NCBI GenBank assembly: GCA_016098155.1
Contig: JAAAJB010000401.1
Span: 1 to 32,782, forward strand
Source of the DNA: Actinomortierella ambigua
Lineage: Eukaryota; Mortierellomycota; Mortierellomycetes; Mortierellales; Mortierellaceae
Direction: 5' to 3'
Length of the DNA: 32,782 nucleotides
In this document: piece after piece, positions 10,201-24,400 of the stretch
Numbering within the stretch: position 1 is the stretch's first letter
How the letters are laid out: each line of letters begins with the position of its first letter
The notes under the pieces: model-generated
Told to the model about the DNA's origin: nothing
What the model saw: the letters and a program-made list of their open reading frames with translations, nothing else
The model's database searches: none
Translations under genes and position numbers: made by a program

Positions 10201-12368
10201 TTCCGCGCCAAACCATTTCACGAGGGCCGTACGCGCGTTGGCGTTGACGGATTGGACAATGCCCAGCTTGTCGGCCTTGGCCCGGTCAAGGGCCACCTGT
10301 CCACCTGGTCGGTCCTGTAGCACTTCACCGGCTTTCAAAAGGACATAGTCGGCCGGCCAGACATCTTGGTCGTCCACGTTCAGGTATGGTATCAAAGACG
10401 GCGCTGGTACGTTTTCGGAAATGCTGAGATCCTGCCATTGGACCGTCACATGAGTGGTCGTCTTGATCACTTTCTAACCTCAGTTTAAATGTGATAGAGA
10501 GTAATAATCATTAATATAAAGTTATATTATGTAGTATCCAACATTTTATCTCACATACGCACACACGCACACACACAGTAAAGTATCATACCATCTCCTC
10601 TGTTGTAAATTTGAAAGCATGATCATGTTCCTCATGCGGACACATCTGACGAGTGACACGGCTCCTAACGTAAGGGCAGGTTCCAACTAGACCCCGCTCT
10701 ATTTTTTTTTTTTTTTTTTTTTTTTTTTGGTGAGAGCGAGCATGAAAGAAAAGCAATGACAGTATTAGATATACACATTGTGTATCCCTCAAATAATGAA
10801 ACGAAGAAAGAAAAAAGAGTACCTTCCAAAACAGCAGGATCCACAATCTTGACACGGTCCATAAGCTCATAGGTGCAATGCTGCTCAGCATCCTTGAAGA
10901 CGATGATGTTGGCAAAGTCGTCCAGGGTGCTAGGAGGAGGGGTGACAGCAGGTGTCTGATCCAGCGATAGTGGGTTGTATGAGATCCAATTGACCGTGAT
11001 CGACACAGCTTCACATCGCAGCAGAAAGCCTTGGCGGTGCGAAGGTTGGTATTGTCCCGTGAGATATTGGGCGTTCTTGAATACTTTGCTTGGAGCTCGC
11101 ACCGCCTAAAGAGTAGCGGAGAGGGAGAGTAATAGGTAGAGACGGAGGGAGATGAAGTGATAAGGTGGGTGATGGGGGGGGGGGGATGTTAATTTCGGAA
11201 AAAGGAAAAAGTCGGCACACGACAAATGTATTTTCGCCAATGTAATAGAGCATCAAAAGTATGAGAGAGTGTGAGAAAAAAAAAGGCCAGTGATGCTAGG
11301 GAAATAATGGCCGGAGATACTTACAAGGCCAGGCACAAGCACGTCTGGGAAGAACATGGATCGATCATGGACGACATCACGGATATCAAGCTCATCAGGA
11401 TCCTTGACGACGCAGATATGGCCATCGCTTAAAATGATGGTGACCTCCTCTTCGACCTCCTCAATGACGCCAAGCCAATTATCGTACAGGATCCGACGAT
11501 CGACAGCAAAGTCCTTGGCAAAGTCGACCGCGCACGCATCCACACTGGTGAATTTCGTCATGGGCGGACAGATCATCTCCAGGTCCAGCGTCATCTTTAC
11601 ATCTACGACCGTACCCGACTGCACATCGTTGGGCGACCGCTTCACCACATCCCCGTGGCTGAACGATCGGTCCGTCACTATCAGTTCGTCTTCGTGCACT
11701 ATCGCTGGCGCGGATCCGTCGGACCAATGAACTACGACGTGATGAAGCGGAGGCTATGAAAGCGGGGGAGTTTTTTTTTTTTTTTTAAATGGTTAGGAAA
11801 AAATGGGGAAGGGGCAGGGGTTTACCCAAAGGGGGGGGGNNNNNNNNNNTTGTTTTTTTTTGTGAAAGGAGGGCGGGACAATGGTGAGTGGCAGTTGGTT
11901 ACCCAAAAGGGGGGGGGGTCGAGAAGATTGAAATGCAGGAGGTGCCAGGGAGGCGAGGAGAGGGGTAAAAGGGAGGGGGCCAAATCGGGATCTCCATCTA
12001 CAAGATGGTTAAGTCAAGAAACCCCCCCCCCCCCGTAGTTAACGACAGTGGCTCCGATAGGTGGAAAAAGACGCGAGGACTTACTGTGCCGGCGAGCACG
12101 TCGTCGTCGTCCGAGTCGGATTCATGGTCCTCAAAGTCGTGCCAGGTCTTGATGACAAGGCCTTGCAAGCCCGGCTTGGTCTTGTGCTCGACAGTGTCCT
12201 CAAGGAAGACCTATAAGGGAGAGAGCGAGAGAGAAAGTGACCGTTTGGATGGGGGCCAATGGGATGGCAATGAGAAACTGTCGATGGAGAGGAGTTTCAG
12301 TGCATGGTTGCCAAGGCCTAGTGACTAAAAAGGAGGTGTACCTTCGCCGTAAAGTAGGGCTTGGTCAT
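7260..12368 (-). CDS. UBE2O: UBE2O-type E2/E3 hybrid ubiquitin ligase, about 1170 aa
   Basis: Eleven exons on the minus strand: 12342..12368, 12085..12210, 11325..11753, 10823..11105, 10592..10698, 8845..10473, 8639..8705, 8441..8526, 8279..8337, 8071..8152, 7260..7877. They sum to 1171 codons with stop and every phase matches. UBE2O attaches ubiquitin without a separate E3, known substrates including orphan ribosomal proteins. SH3-like CR domains lie upstream (VVVHWSDGSAPAIV; LVKWFGAERETG; VTVQWQDLS). An acidic linker follows (about 620-690). The UBC fold covers about 800-935 with an NPN motif in place of the usual HPN, then catalytic C894 in GGVCLSLLNTW. A charged, low-complexity C-terminal tail ends with a helical stretch. 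The short first exon (MTKPYFTAK) is the preferred start, although the frame is open upstream to 12692. The exon 5 acceptor is uncertain (10698 or 10686, both in frame). An assembly gap lies in intron 2. Confidence 0.88.
10557..10577. repeat. AC-rich microsatellite in a UBE2O intron
   Basis: ACACACGCACACACACAG-type repeat within the intron between exons 5 and 6 of UBE2O. It reads as a GT repeat on the transcribed strand. No function seen. Confidence 0.8.
10701..10729. repeat. Long T homopolymer at a UBE2O splice acceptor
   Basis: About 27 T in a row on the plus strand, i.e. a poly-A run in the sense direction of UBE2O, directly preceding the first candidate acceptor of exon 5. The length is likely to be unreliable in the assembly. 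Confidence 0.9.
11840..11849. other. Assembly gap of ten N
   Basis: Ten N follow a run of nine G and precede a T-rich run. The gap is inside UBE2O intron 2 (11754..12084). The flanking exons join in phase 0 and the protein reads continuously across them, so a lost exon is unlikely. The true gap length is unknown. Confidence 0.98.
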
Positions 12369-12754
12369 GGCTGTTGAGGTGAGAACAAGGTGGGTAGTCT
12401 TCTTTGGTGTTTGTTTGTTTGTTTTTTTTTGTTGTCGTTGAGGTGAGGAAGGCAGAGAGAGAGAGAGAGAGGGACAGAGGTGGAGATGGAGAGAGTCGAC
12501 CTGAGAGTGTGGAGGAGGAGGAGGACAAGAAGGAGGAACTGGCGAAAAAGGGTCCAAGAGGGGAGAAGGAGTTAACGGGAAAGGGGGAAGGAGGGGGATA
12601 AGAAGAAACCTATTTCTGCATTGGGGGAGGAGTCCCCCTCCCCCTCCAGCTGGTCCTTTGGAGTGAAAGCAGTCCTTCTTCCTCCTCGCCACGCTGGTTG
12701 ATCAGCTCCCCATGCACCTTCTCTCTCACTTGAATTGAATCTATACTTTCCGTA
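12369..12754. promoter_or_regulatory. Shared divergent promoter of UBE2O and AFG2
   Basis: This 386-bp segment separates the minus-strand start of UBE2O (12368) from the plus-strand start of AFG2 (12755), so it must carry both promoters and leaders. It contains a GAGAGAGAGAGAGAGAG run near 12454-12471, a GGAGGAGGAGGA segment, and a CCCCCTCCCCCTCC stretch near 12632-12648 that reads as a pyrimidine leader for AFG2. A CTCACCTCAACAG acceptor-like site just before the UBE2O ATG could mark a 5'UTR intron. No TATA box was identified. Confidence 0.6.
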
Positions 12755-16307
<3,553 letters not shown>

Positions 16308-17133
16308 TTCGGTAAAAGAAAAGAGAAAAACACCTAATATTGGAAGCCCAAGGAGAGGGAAAGGAGGGGGCGAGAGAGAGGAGAGAGCAGGCGATTGAGC
16401 GAGGGCGATTGAGCGAGTGAGCAAAAGGAGGCTAGGGACGATAGAAAGTGAGATGCTTGTCACGAAAAGAAATATTCATTCAATGGAGGGAGGGGGGCGT
16501 CCAACGTTTCAGACTCTTTCCCCACCTCGGACAAGCGCGACTTTGGATAATTCTCTAGCCACAGTGGTTGATTGTCATGCAAGTGCCATTCTCTATCATC
16601 TAGTGTGCAGGCACTGTGCCCTTTGTGAAGCGTAGATTCGTCCACTCAGCGTCGCTGGCAGGATCAAGGGTGTCGAGTGACAAGCCTTACCATTCTTTCA
16701 TGCATAGATTTGTGTTATTGTTGTTGTTGTTGTTGATATATGCACAACCCCTTCTCCTTGTGTCAAGAACACCCCAACAATTTGTCAAAGCACGGGAGGA
16801 ACAGAGTGACCTTACGTCGAAGTGAATCATGGTCAAAGAGTCCTTTGCAAAGGTCTCGTTTTCCACAACACGGACTAGTTTCCGCCTTGCGTGCCTCGAG
16901 GAATGGTGCAGATGAGGTGCATTTTCCTGCCATAGATGCAGCACCCCTTTCCCTGATTCATGTGCAGCCAAAGTTGGAACGACGAAAGAAGAGGTGGTCG
17001 AGGACCTGCCTGCTTTTGCCGTCTTGAAGCGACTTTGAGATGCATGGAAACTAAATCGTAAAAAGATGGTGGAGAACAATATGGTAGTGCGGTTTGGCTC
17101 TGATAAAAGAAAAGGGCCAGAGCGATGGGTATA

Positions 17134-17182
<49 letters not shown>

Positions 17183-17840
17183 CACGAGCACGGGTACGAA
17201 CATGAATACGAGTACGAGTACGACAAAAAGAAAGACAGAAGAGTAAGTTCAAGGCGTAGGGAACGCCACAGTGGTTCTTGTTGTCTCTTGGTTGCTTGGA
17301 GGGGTGTCCTCTCACCTGGTTGCTCACTCCCAATGGATCGCGTCCAGCTTGGAGGTATCCCTCCTGCCTCTTCCCCCCCCCCCATTTTTTCTTCATCGTT
17401 TTCACCTTTGCCGAGATACAGAGTTGGGTGGATCCATCAAACCGTCCTAAATGTTCGCCATGGCGACTATTCTGCACCATCGTGCCTCTTGATCTCTATT
17501 TTGTCTTTGTGTGGTATGTCCAACATGCAGGTCATCCCCTACTTGGGCGTGCGATCCTTAACAGTTGACACCGGACAGGGAGAGAGAGAGAGAGAGAACG
17601 AGAGTGTGTGTGTGTGTGTCAAGGGCCGGACCAATAGACGCCTGCTCGGTAGACGGTGCGCATCATTACCGTCTCTTCAAGTAATTACACCGCCGCCGTG
17701 TTTGCTCAGAGCACCCGACGAAGCCCCTACTTCATTTTCCAACGCAGGGCGGAAAGCGTGAAGAATCCTTCGCTTCCTACAGGCAGGCCGTGTTCGTCCT
17801 TCCCCCCTTTCATCTCTCGTAGTTGGTCCTCTTACTGTTG
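16308..17840. other. Intergenic region, no gene resolved
   Basis: This holds the 3' flank of AFG2 and the upstream region of the Ras GEF gene. I could not resolve a gene. On the minus strand, parts of 16460..17040 are open in more than one frame with possible splice sites, but no consistent model or family emerged. Microsatellites: a GTT repeat near 16710-16735, a long GA repeat at 17136-17177 followed by short CGAGTA repeats, and GA then GT runs at 17580-17618. Confidence 0.5.
17136..17177. repeat. (GA)n microsatellite
   Basis: About 20 GA dinucleotides, ending in GAAAGAGCACGAG and passing into degenerate CGAGTA copies up to about 17222. It lies upstream of the Ras GEF gene. Its length is probably variable between strains. 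Confidence 0.95.
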
Positions 17841-17940
17841 ACTCTTTTTCTCGGTTTTTCGTTTTACTCCTCAACCGACTCTCAGATCGCACTCAGAAGA
17901 CCCTCCCTACCAGTGCTCAACCACGAAGCTGCTTGTCGAG

Positions 17941-18022
17941 GTGAGTGTGCTATATAATGAAGCAGCAAAATAAGAAAAATCTCTGTTAGGACCATCCTTT
18001 TTTTGTTTTTTGACTCGCACAG
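17941..18022 (+). other. Probable 5'UTR intron of the Ras GEF gene
   Basis: A GTGAGT donor at 17941 pairs with a CTCGCACAG acceptor preceded by a T-rich stretch ending at 18022. There is no long frame here, and the first ATG of the large gene is at 18406, so this would be a leader intron. The pyrimidine-rich stretch around 17800-17860 could hold the transcription start. This is inference from splice signals only. Confidence 0.45.
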
Positions 18023-18405
18023 GCCTGCAGCCAGGATCTTTTCTATCGCCCCTTGGGGAGAGGCGTTCAAGCCTATGCCCCCTTGCCCATGCTTTGACCA
18101 GCTACTCATTATTCATTCAATGTCTCCTGCATTCTGCTGATCATCATTCTCCATCCACCTTTTTTTTTCTCAGCTCTATTTTTTCCAACTGAGCTACCCA
18201 ACTTCCTGTCCACACATTGTGTTACCTTGGTTGACTGTCTCAGGAGGGAGGGGGTGCACGTCGTCTCTAAAGAAAAAAACACTCTCGTCTTCCCCCACCC
18301 TGTCATCATTTACGTTCGACCATCCGGAGTCAAGCTCACGGTGGTGAACAACAGCAAGCAGCAGCTACGAGAAATAGCCTCTATTCGATCAGCAAATCAA
18401 CAAAG

Positions 18406-21400
18406 ATGAGTCTCCAGCCCAACTTGCGCAGTCAACGGAATCGTGTGATGGAAGGTTATCGCGCTTCGATGAGCCAATACTCCGCCGTTGGGCATGGCTC
18501 GAGCACCCTCCATGACGCACCTGTGCGAAGTTTGTACACCAAAGACACCTCAGACAGTCACTTTGTGACCAGCACTGGAATATCCTCGTCTCTAGCGGCA
18601 GCGGCGGCGGCAACCGCGGCAGCGGCGGCGGCAACCGCGGCAGCGGCGGCGGCAGCAACGGCAGCAGCAACAACAACAACGGCAGCAGCAAAAGCAACTG
18701 CAGCTGCAACAACAACAACCACAGCAGCAGCAATAGCGATGATGGCAGGAACAGCAACCACAACAGCACCAGAATCTTCGGATAGTACCAGTCGCTCGAG
18801 GTCTGGCCATGCTCCTCATCTCCCTCGCCACGATAGCCTCCTTGGAGCAGAGAGCGAGAGGGAAGGGATTATCCGAAACGCGCGGCTTCAGTGGCAACAA
18901 CACCAGGATCACCCTCATCCTCAGCTACAACATCACCAACAGCGGCAACATCGGCGACGACGACAGCAGCAGAATCAGCGCCGCACCGAGGAAGGTGAGA
19001 AGCCCGGGTTTCCCCCATATGGCCTGCCATACTATTTGTTGGATCGGGATGAGCTTTTCAGTCAGCAAGGCGATGGAGCTCCCCCCGACCATCGTCGCCG
19101 GCAGCAATGGCCAGTCGCACACGGCCAAGGTCAACAGCACTTGCGAAAACAACGTCGATCTCTCCTGCAGGAAAACCACCAAGAGCAACCACAACAACTG
19201 CAACAGTTGCGACACCGGCAGCCACAGTACTCTTCCTCTTCTTCCTTCTCTTCTTTCTCTTCCTTCACCCTTGGCCATCGGGATCAATGCACTCTACACG
19301 AAAAGGGGCAAAGGCAACAAGATTGTGGGGAGCCCCCAGTCCATAAAAACGAGGATCAGGAGGAGCAAGAGGATGAGGATGAGGACGGCCATGGAGGGGA
19401 GGAAAAAGGAGATAAGGGGCAGTGGTGGGATCATCGTTCCCAGCAACAGCATCATCTTCGTCCTATGCATAATCATGGTAGCAGCAGCAATAGCAGCAGC
19501 ACAGATGTACCACTAGACTGGCCCCAAGGGCGACACCATGCTGTCGGAGAGAAGGGAGACTGGTGGAGGAGGCGACGGCGACTGGGTGCAGAGGCAGACG
19601 GCCGCACCTCCTTGTCGGGATGGAAGCTGTACCTCGAGGACTACGAGCGATATCAGCAACAACAACAAAAGCAGCAGCAACAGCAGCAACAGCGCCAGCC
19701 GTCGTGTACTCTAAAGAACAGCACTTTGATAATGCAAGGGGTGGATGTGGGTACTATCGAAGGCATGGGCAGCTGCTTCCATGATTACGGCAGCCTTCCC
19801 CCGGCAGATAACGGCCACAGCGCATACCCACCACCACCACCCTTCTACTATCGAGACTCATTGTAAGTATAGCGAGCAACTCGTCCCTATCCACACACAG
19901 CAACTGGGCACACGATCGCGCACACATACACACACACGCACATACGCACATACGCACACACACACTTTCCTTGGACCTCCCTTTCCTATTCCTCTTCCTT
20001 TCCTCCAAAGCCTACACACATACACCCACACCCACCCCACCAACACGCACTCTCTCTTTCGCACTAATCGTCCTCGTTGGCCAATCTTCTCCCCTCTCTC
20101 CTCACCATCCACCCACCCGACTCTTCTCTCTTTGTGCGCATTTTCCTTCCTTGGGCTCTTGGACTAGGGAAAGGATGTTCATCCTACTCCCACCTAATCC
20201 ATCTGTGCCCCAACTCCTCTGCGAAGCTCTCTGTCACACTTGCGTCCCTCGAAATCCCCCTTACTTTTTACCTTGTCCTCACCGGTCCCCCCTACATTCT
20301 ATTCTCTCGTTCTTTCCTTTGTTCGCCACTCCACACGAAATCAATCGACTCGATAGATTGTCTGACAGAGCGCTATCAAGACAGCGGTCTCAGTCAGCGA
20401 GTGACATGGCCGATCTCGCCGAGCGATATCCAGAGAGTCAAACCTTCCCTTCCTGTGGCCTCCATCGGACGGCGAGTCACGACAGCGTTACATCAGCTCT
20501 TGGCAGTCAGCCCCTTGTCAGGTCCGAGTCGAGTCATCCGATGATGAATAATTCCCATGCCCACCTGACAGAAGCTTCTGGGCACCGACGCCGAGGTCGA
20601 GGGGGAAGGGTAGGGTATCTTGCTGACGGCTTGATAGATCATCCCACCCGACGAGTTACTGCTACAACACAGAACAGCAGTGACAGCCCATCGACGCCGG
20701 CTGGAGTAGTAGCAGCAACAGAGACAGGAGCAACAATAATGACAACAAAAACAACAAAAACAGCGGCGGCAGCAGCAGCCGCCGCGGCCGCCGTTGCTTC
20801 GAGACGAAGACACAACTCATGTGTGGATCCCAACACAAGCGAATTTAACACGCTAGCAACAATTTTCGGTTGGGTTGTGCCACCAACCACGACACTACAA
20901 AGTAAAGTGGGCGGTGGTAAGAGTAGTCTCGTGGGTTCAACAGTCGCTCATTCCCAAGACGAAACGGACAACTTCTACTTTAATCTGCTTCACACCGAAG
21001 ACGATGAAGAGGCAATGGATCCGCATGGGCACCACCTGCATTCGGGTTGCTCCTCCAAGAGCGGTACGCAAGACCAGCATTTTTTGCTGGACGATGACTT
21101 CGACTGGACGCATGCAAGTAGCAGGTGCATACTCTCATCTTTTTTTTTGAACGCCCAATTGTAGGATGTTTGCTCCTACTTAGCTTATGCTTACTCACGC
21201 AACTCATGTTCATCACTGATTCATGCAATGCGCGCTCTTCTTCTAGAAATCATGACCTTGCAGAGATGCTCACACGGAGCATCGCCCTCGATGCACAAGG
21301 CGCAGCAAGTCCAGCTGTCGGTGAGTCTACAGACCATTGCGAGGATGCAAGACGGCATCACAAGGCTGATCGATCACAACGGACTCGCTCTCAGTATGGC

Positions 21401-24400
21401 TCCTGGATGCCTGAGAGTAGTAGCAGCCGGCAATGGTCGGGTATTGGACAAAGAGACGGCATTGTTACTGATGACCAGGACGAAGATCATGATGTAGCCG
21501 AAGATCTGTACTGGGGAGACAGCCTCGACGACGATGATGACCACCATGGGCGACCTATGGAGCTCGAGTACGATCTTGCTATAGAATCTATCCAGTCAAT
21601 TCAAAAGAGGCAGATCCGTCCTGGAGGAGTTCAAACTCAGCCAATCGGACAAGAGAATGATGAATTTGAAGAGGCTCGACAGTACACAGCTGGAGAAAAC
21701 AGGAGCATGGAGAACCCGCCGATACAGCTGGGTGGCATCGAGGTGGCGACATGTGAGACAGAGCAAGAGGGCATTCCACATCACAGGATATCTGTAGCTC
21801 AGCTGGAGGAACCACGCATGTGCAGCTCTTGCCCCGAGAGTGGACAGGAGTATGTCGCCCAGCGCGAAGAATCGATCCTGCGGCGACACAGATCCAGAGT
21901 GGGCATTTCTCCTCTTCACATTGATGACGATATCAGCCCGTGCCCTTCGCTCACCATGACGGATTCGCCCATGACGGATGGATACAACTCCAGTCTCATG
22001 TCACCAACGTCATTCAAACACCCCAAGGACTCTGGCTATTTGGCGCTTTCGGACCCAAACATCGTACAGCATGCTCTTTCGACAATGTTTGCCTCAATCC
22101 AGACTGGAGGCGATGACGAAACTGAATTGGGTGCCAAAGTCGGGGAACAGTGCAAGGACGAGGAGAGATCCCTCGTGGAGATTGATGGGCCTGCAACACC
22201 ACCTTCACTCACACTCGTATCTACCCCAACACCGACACCACCAGTCAACAGAGCCAGCTCAGTCAAGGACCAAGGAACACCAGCGCAGGATACCGTCAAT
22301 ACGAACCCAGAAAGTTCGGCAATTGAGACAAAATGTGTTCGCAGTCAAGAAGAAGCAGAGGAGGAGCACAGAGCCGATGGTTCAGATCGGCCACCTTCGC
22401 CATCCCGCCAACAAGAAGCCCCGTCACCTTCAACACCACCCGATCATGGAGCTCCACCACTTTTACCTGAAGGTGACATTGACCTTTTCGATAAAGTCAG
22501 TCAGGATACACCCTACAACATTATGTATGCCTCTTCTCCGCCGCTTCGGAACCACTATTCATCTCATGTCCACGAGCTCAAGCCTATTGTGGCAGCCACA
22601 GTTGCTAAACTGATTGAAAAGCTAACAGGCGACTACGGGATGGGTAAGAAGTGGTGTATAGGGGAGATCAAGATTCGATTGTGTGGTTCTCTCTCTCTCT
22701 CTCTCACACACACACAACTCTCTGTTTGTGTTGTACCATGTTACCCCTCGCTTGAAAATCTCTTCAACGTTCTAGACACGAACCTATTGATGGATTTTTT
22801 CCTCACGTACCGTCTGTTTATGTCGCCCGTCCAGTTGTGCAAATATCTCATCCAACGCTTCCGATGGGCGCTAAAGGAGAACACTGAGCCTCGGTGTGTT
22901 GTTCGTGTTAGGTAACAGAAAAGAATAACCCCCTTCTTTCTCCTTTTTTTCTTTGTTGCATTACAAATTGTAGCCACACTTTGCCATCCCTGAATGACGG
23001 GAAAAAAATATATCTGAGAAAAAAAAACCAAAACCAAAACAAACCCCATCCCCTTTACTCTAACCACCTAAAGTTGTTCGTTTTTGCTTTGTAGGACCTT
23101 TGTGGTATTTCGGTTTTGGATCAAGCACCACTTTCAGGATGACTTTTTGGCATGTCGAACGTTGCGTTTCCAGCTGGCGACGTTTTTGGAGGAGATGCGC
23201 CAAAATGCAGTAGTGTTGTCGTCCCTCCGGGACACGCGAATCATTTGCTACCTGCGCGATCTGGTCCGAGATAAACGGCGTTATTACAAAGAGCTTGCAT
23301 TGCAGCAACAGCAGGAACAGGTGGACTGGTTAGAGCAACAAAGGATGAAGACCAATCATCCTCCATCATCCCTTCCGAGGGATATCGAGTGCTCTGCAGG
23401 TCAACAGGGAATGCAGGCCCTTCCACTCTCGGACGATGCCGCGGAGCGGTCGCGTGCTACCGTCGTACGAGGCAAGGCGTGCGACCATGCAGACGACTCG
23501 ACCAACTTGTCCCCTCCCAAGGTAAATGACATCAAGAGCCGGTCGCTCGGTCTCACGAGTGGCACTCGTCGAGAACTACCACTCGCGAACCGGGCGAGGG
23601 CCTCGACCCTTGGGTCATACCACAGGGGTCTCAGCAGCGATAAAATTTATAACACTATGGTAAAAAAAAAAAAGAAAGAGAAAGAGAAAAAAAATGACCG
23701 TACTCCTGCGCAGTACACCTCTCTTTAGCCTCTCCTTCCCTTCCAACGCAACCCCCACCGACTTGACCAGCCTACAACAATAGGGGATGCGAAGCCTGTT
23801 GACTGACGATGTTGCTTCCGTTTTTTGCGCTCCTTTCTCTTTTTTTTTTTCCTACAGCCACTATCGCCTCCTTTACCGCGTGATGGCAAGCTTGCAACAA
23901 TGATGACGCGTCAGGCCAGTGAAGGGGGTGCCTCTGTTATTGCAGGGACTGCAGCAGGTGGTTTAATACGTGAACGACGTCTATCGGCGACCTCGATCCG
24001 GTCTGCGAAGAGCACAAGCACCTGGTCCTTCAAGATGCCGCACAGCATCCACAAGCTCAAGCAGAAGGGCGAGGTATTTTATCATCAGATTGTTCATAAC
24101 CAGCAATTCTATCCACGTGGGGGGAATAACGGCAACATCTGCATTTGCTGGACCCCCGAGTTTACGGGTGTCCACGTGGAGTCGCCATTTTTCCATCCAT
24201 CCACCGGAGTTTCTATCGGATCTGCTGGTCGAGCCTTGCCGAAGGCGGCGGTCTCCAAGGCTTCCTCAACGGGCACTCTCCATAGCACCACCAGTTCGGC
24301 CACTTCGGACATGGCTACTTTGGCCGTATCAGACGTGGCTACTTCGGCTGGAACTGCACCATCGGCCACACCGCCATCCACAGTGGCAGTCACGGAAGCA

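Noticed and set aside
12318..12692. N-terminal extension of UBE2O from an upstream ATG at 12692
   Set aside because: The extension is Pro/Ser/Leu-rich and built from GA/CT repeats typical of leaders here. The ATG at 12368 gives a compact start.
18809..19516. A 235-codon open frame overlapping exon 1 of the Ras GEF gene in another frame
   Set aside because: It is open because CAG/CAA/GCA-rich repeats lack stops in several frames. It has no start context or domain, while the main frame joins smoothly to RasGEF exons.
20168..20356. Earlier acceptor for Ras GEF exon 2 at 20168
   Set aside because: It is in phase, but the stretch has the composition of a pyrimidine-rich intron and encodes an unlikely Pro/Leu/Phe-rich segment.
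23522..23659. Earlier donor (AAG|GTAAAT at 23522) ending Ras GEF exon 5
   Set aside because: Both donors are phase 0. The extra sequence up to 23659 has coding-like composition, so the later donor was preferred, but this is not settled.
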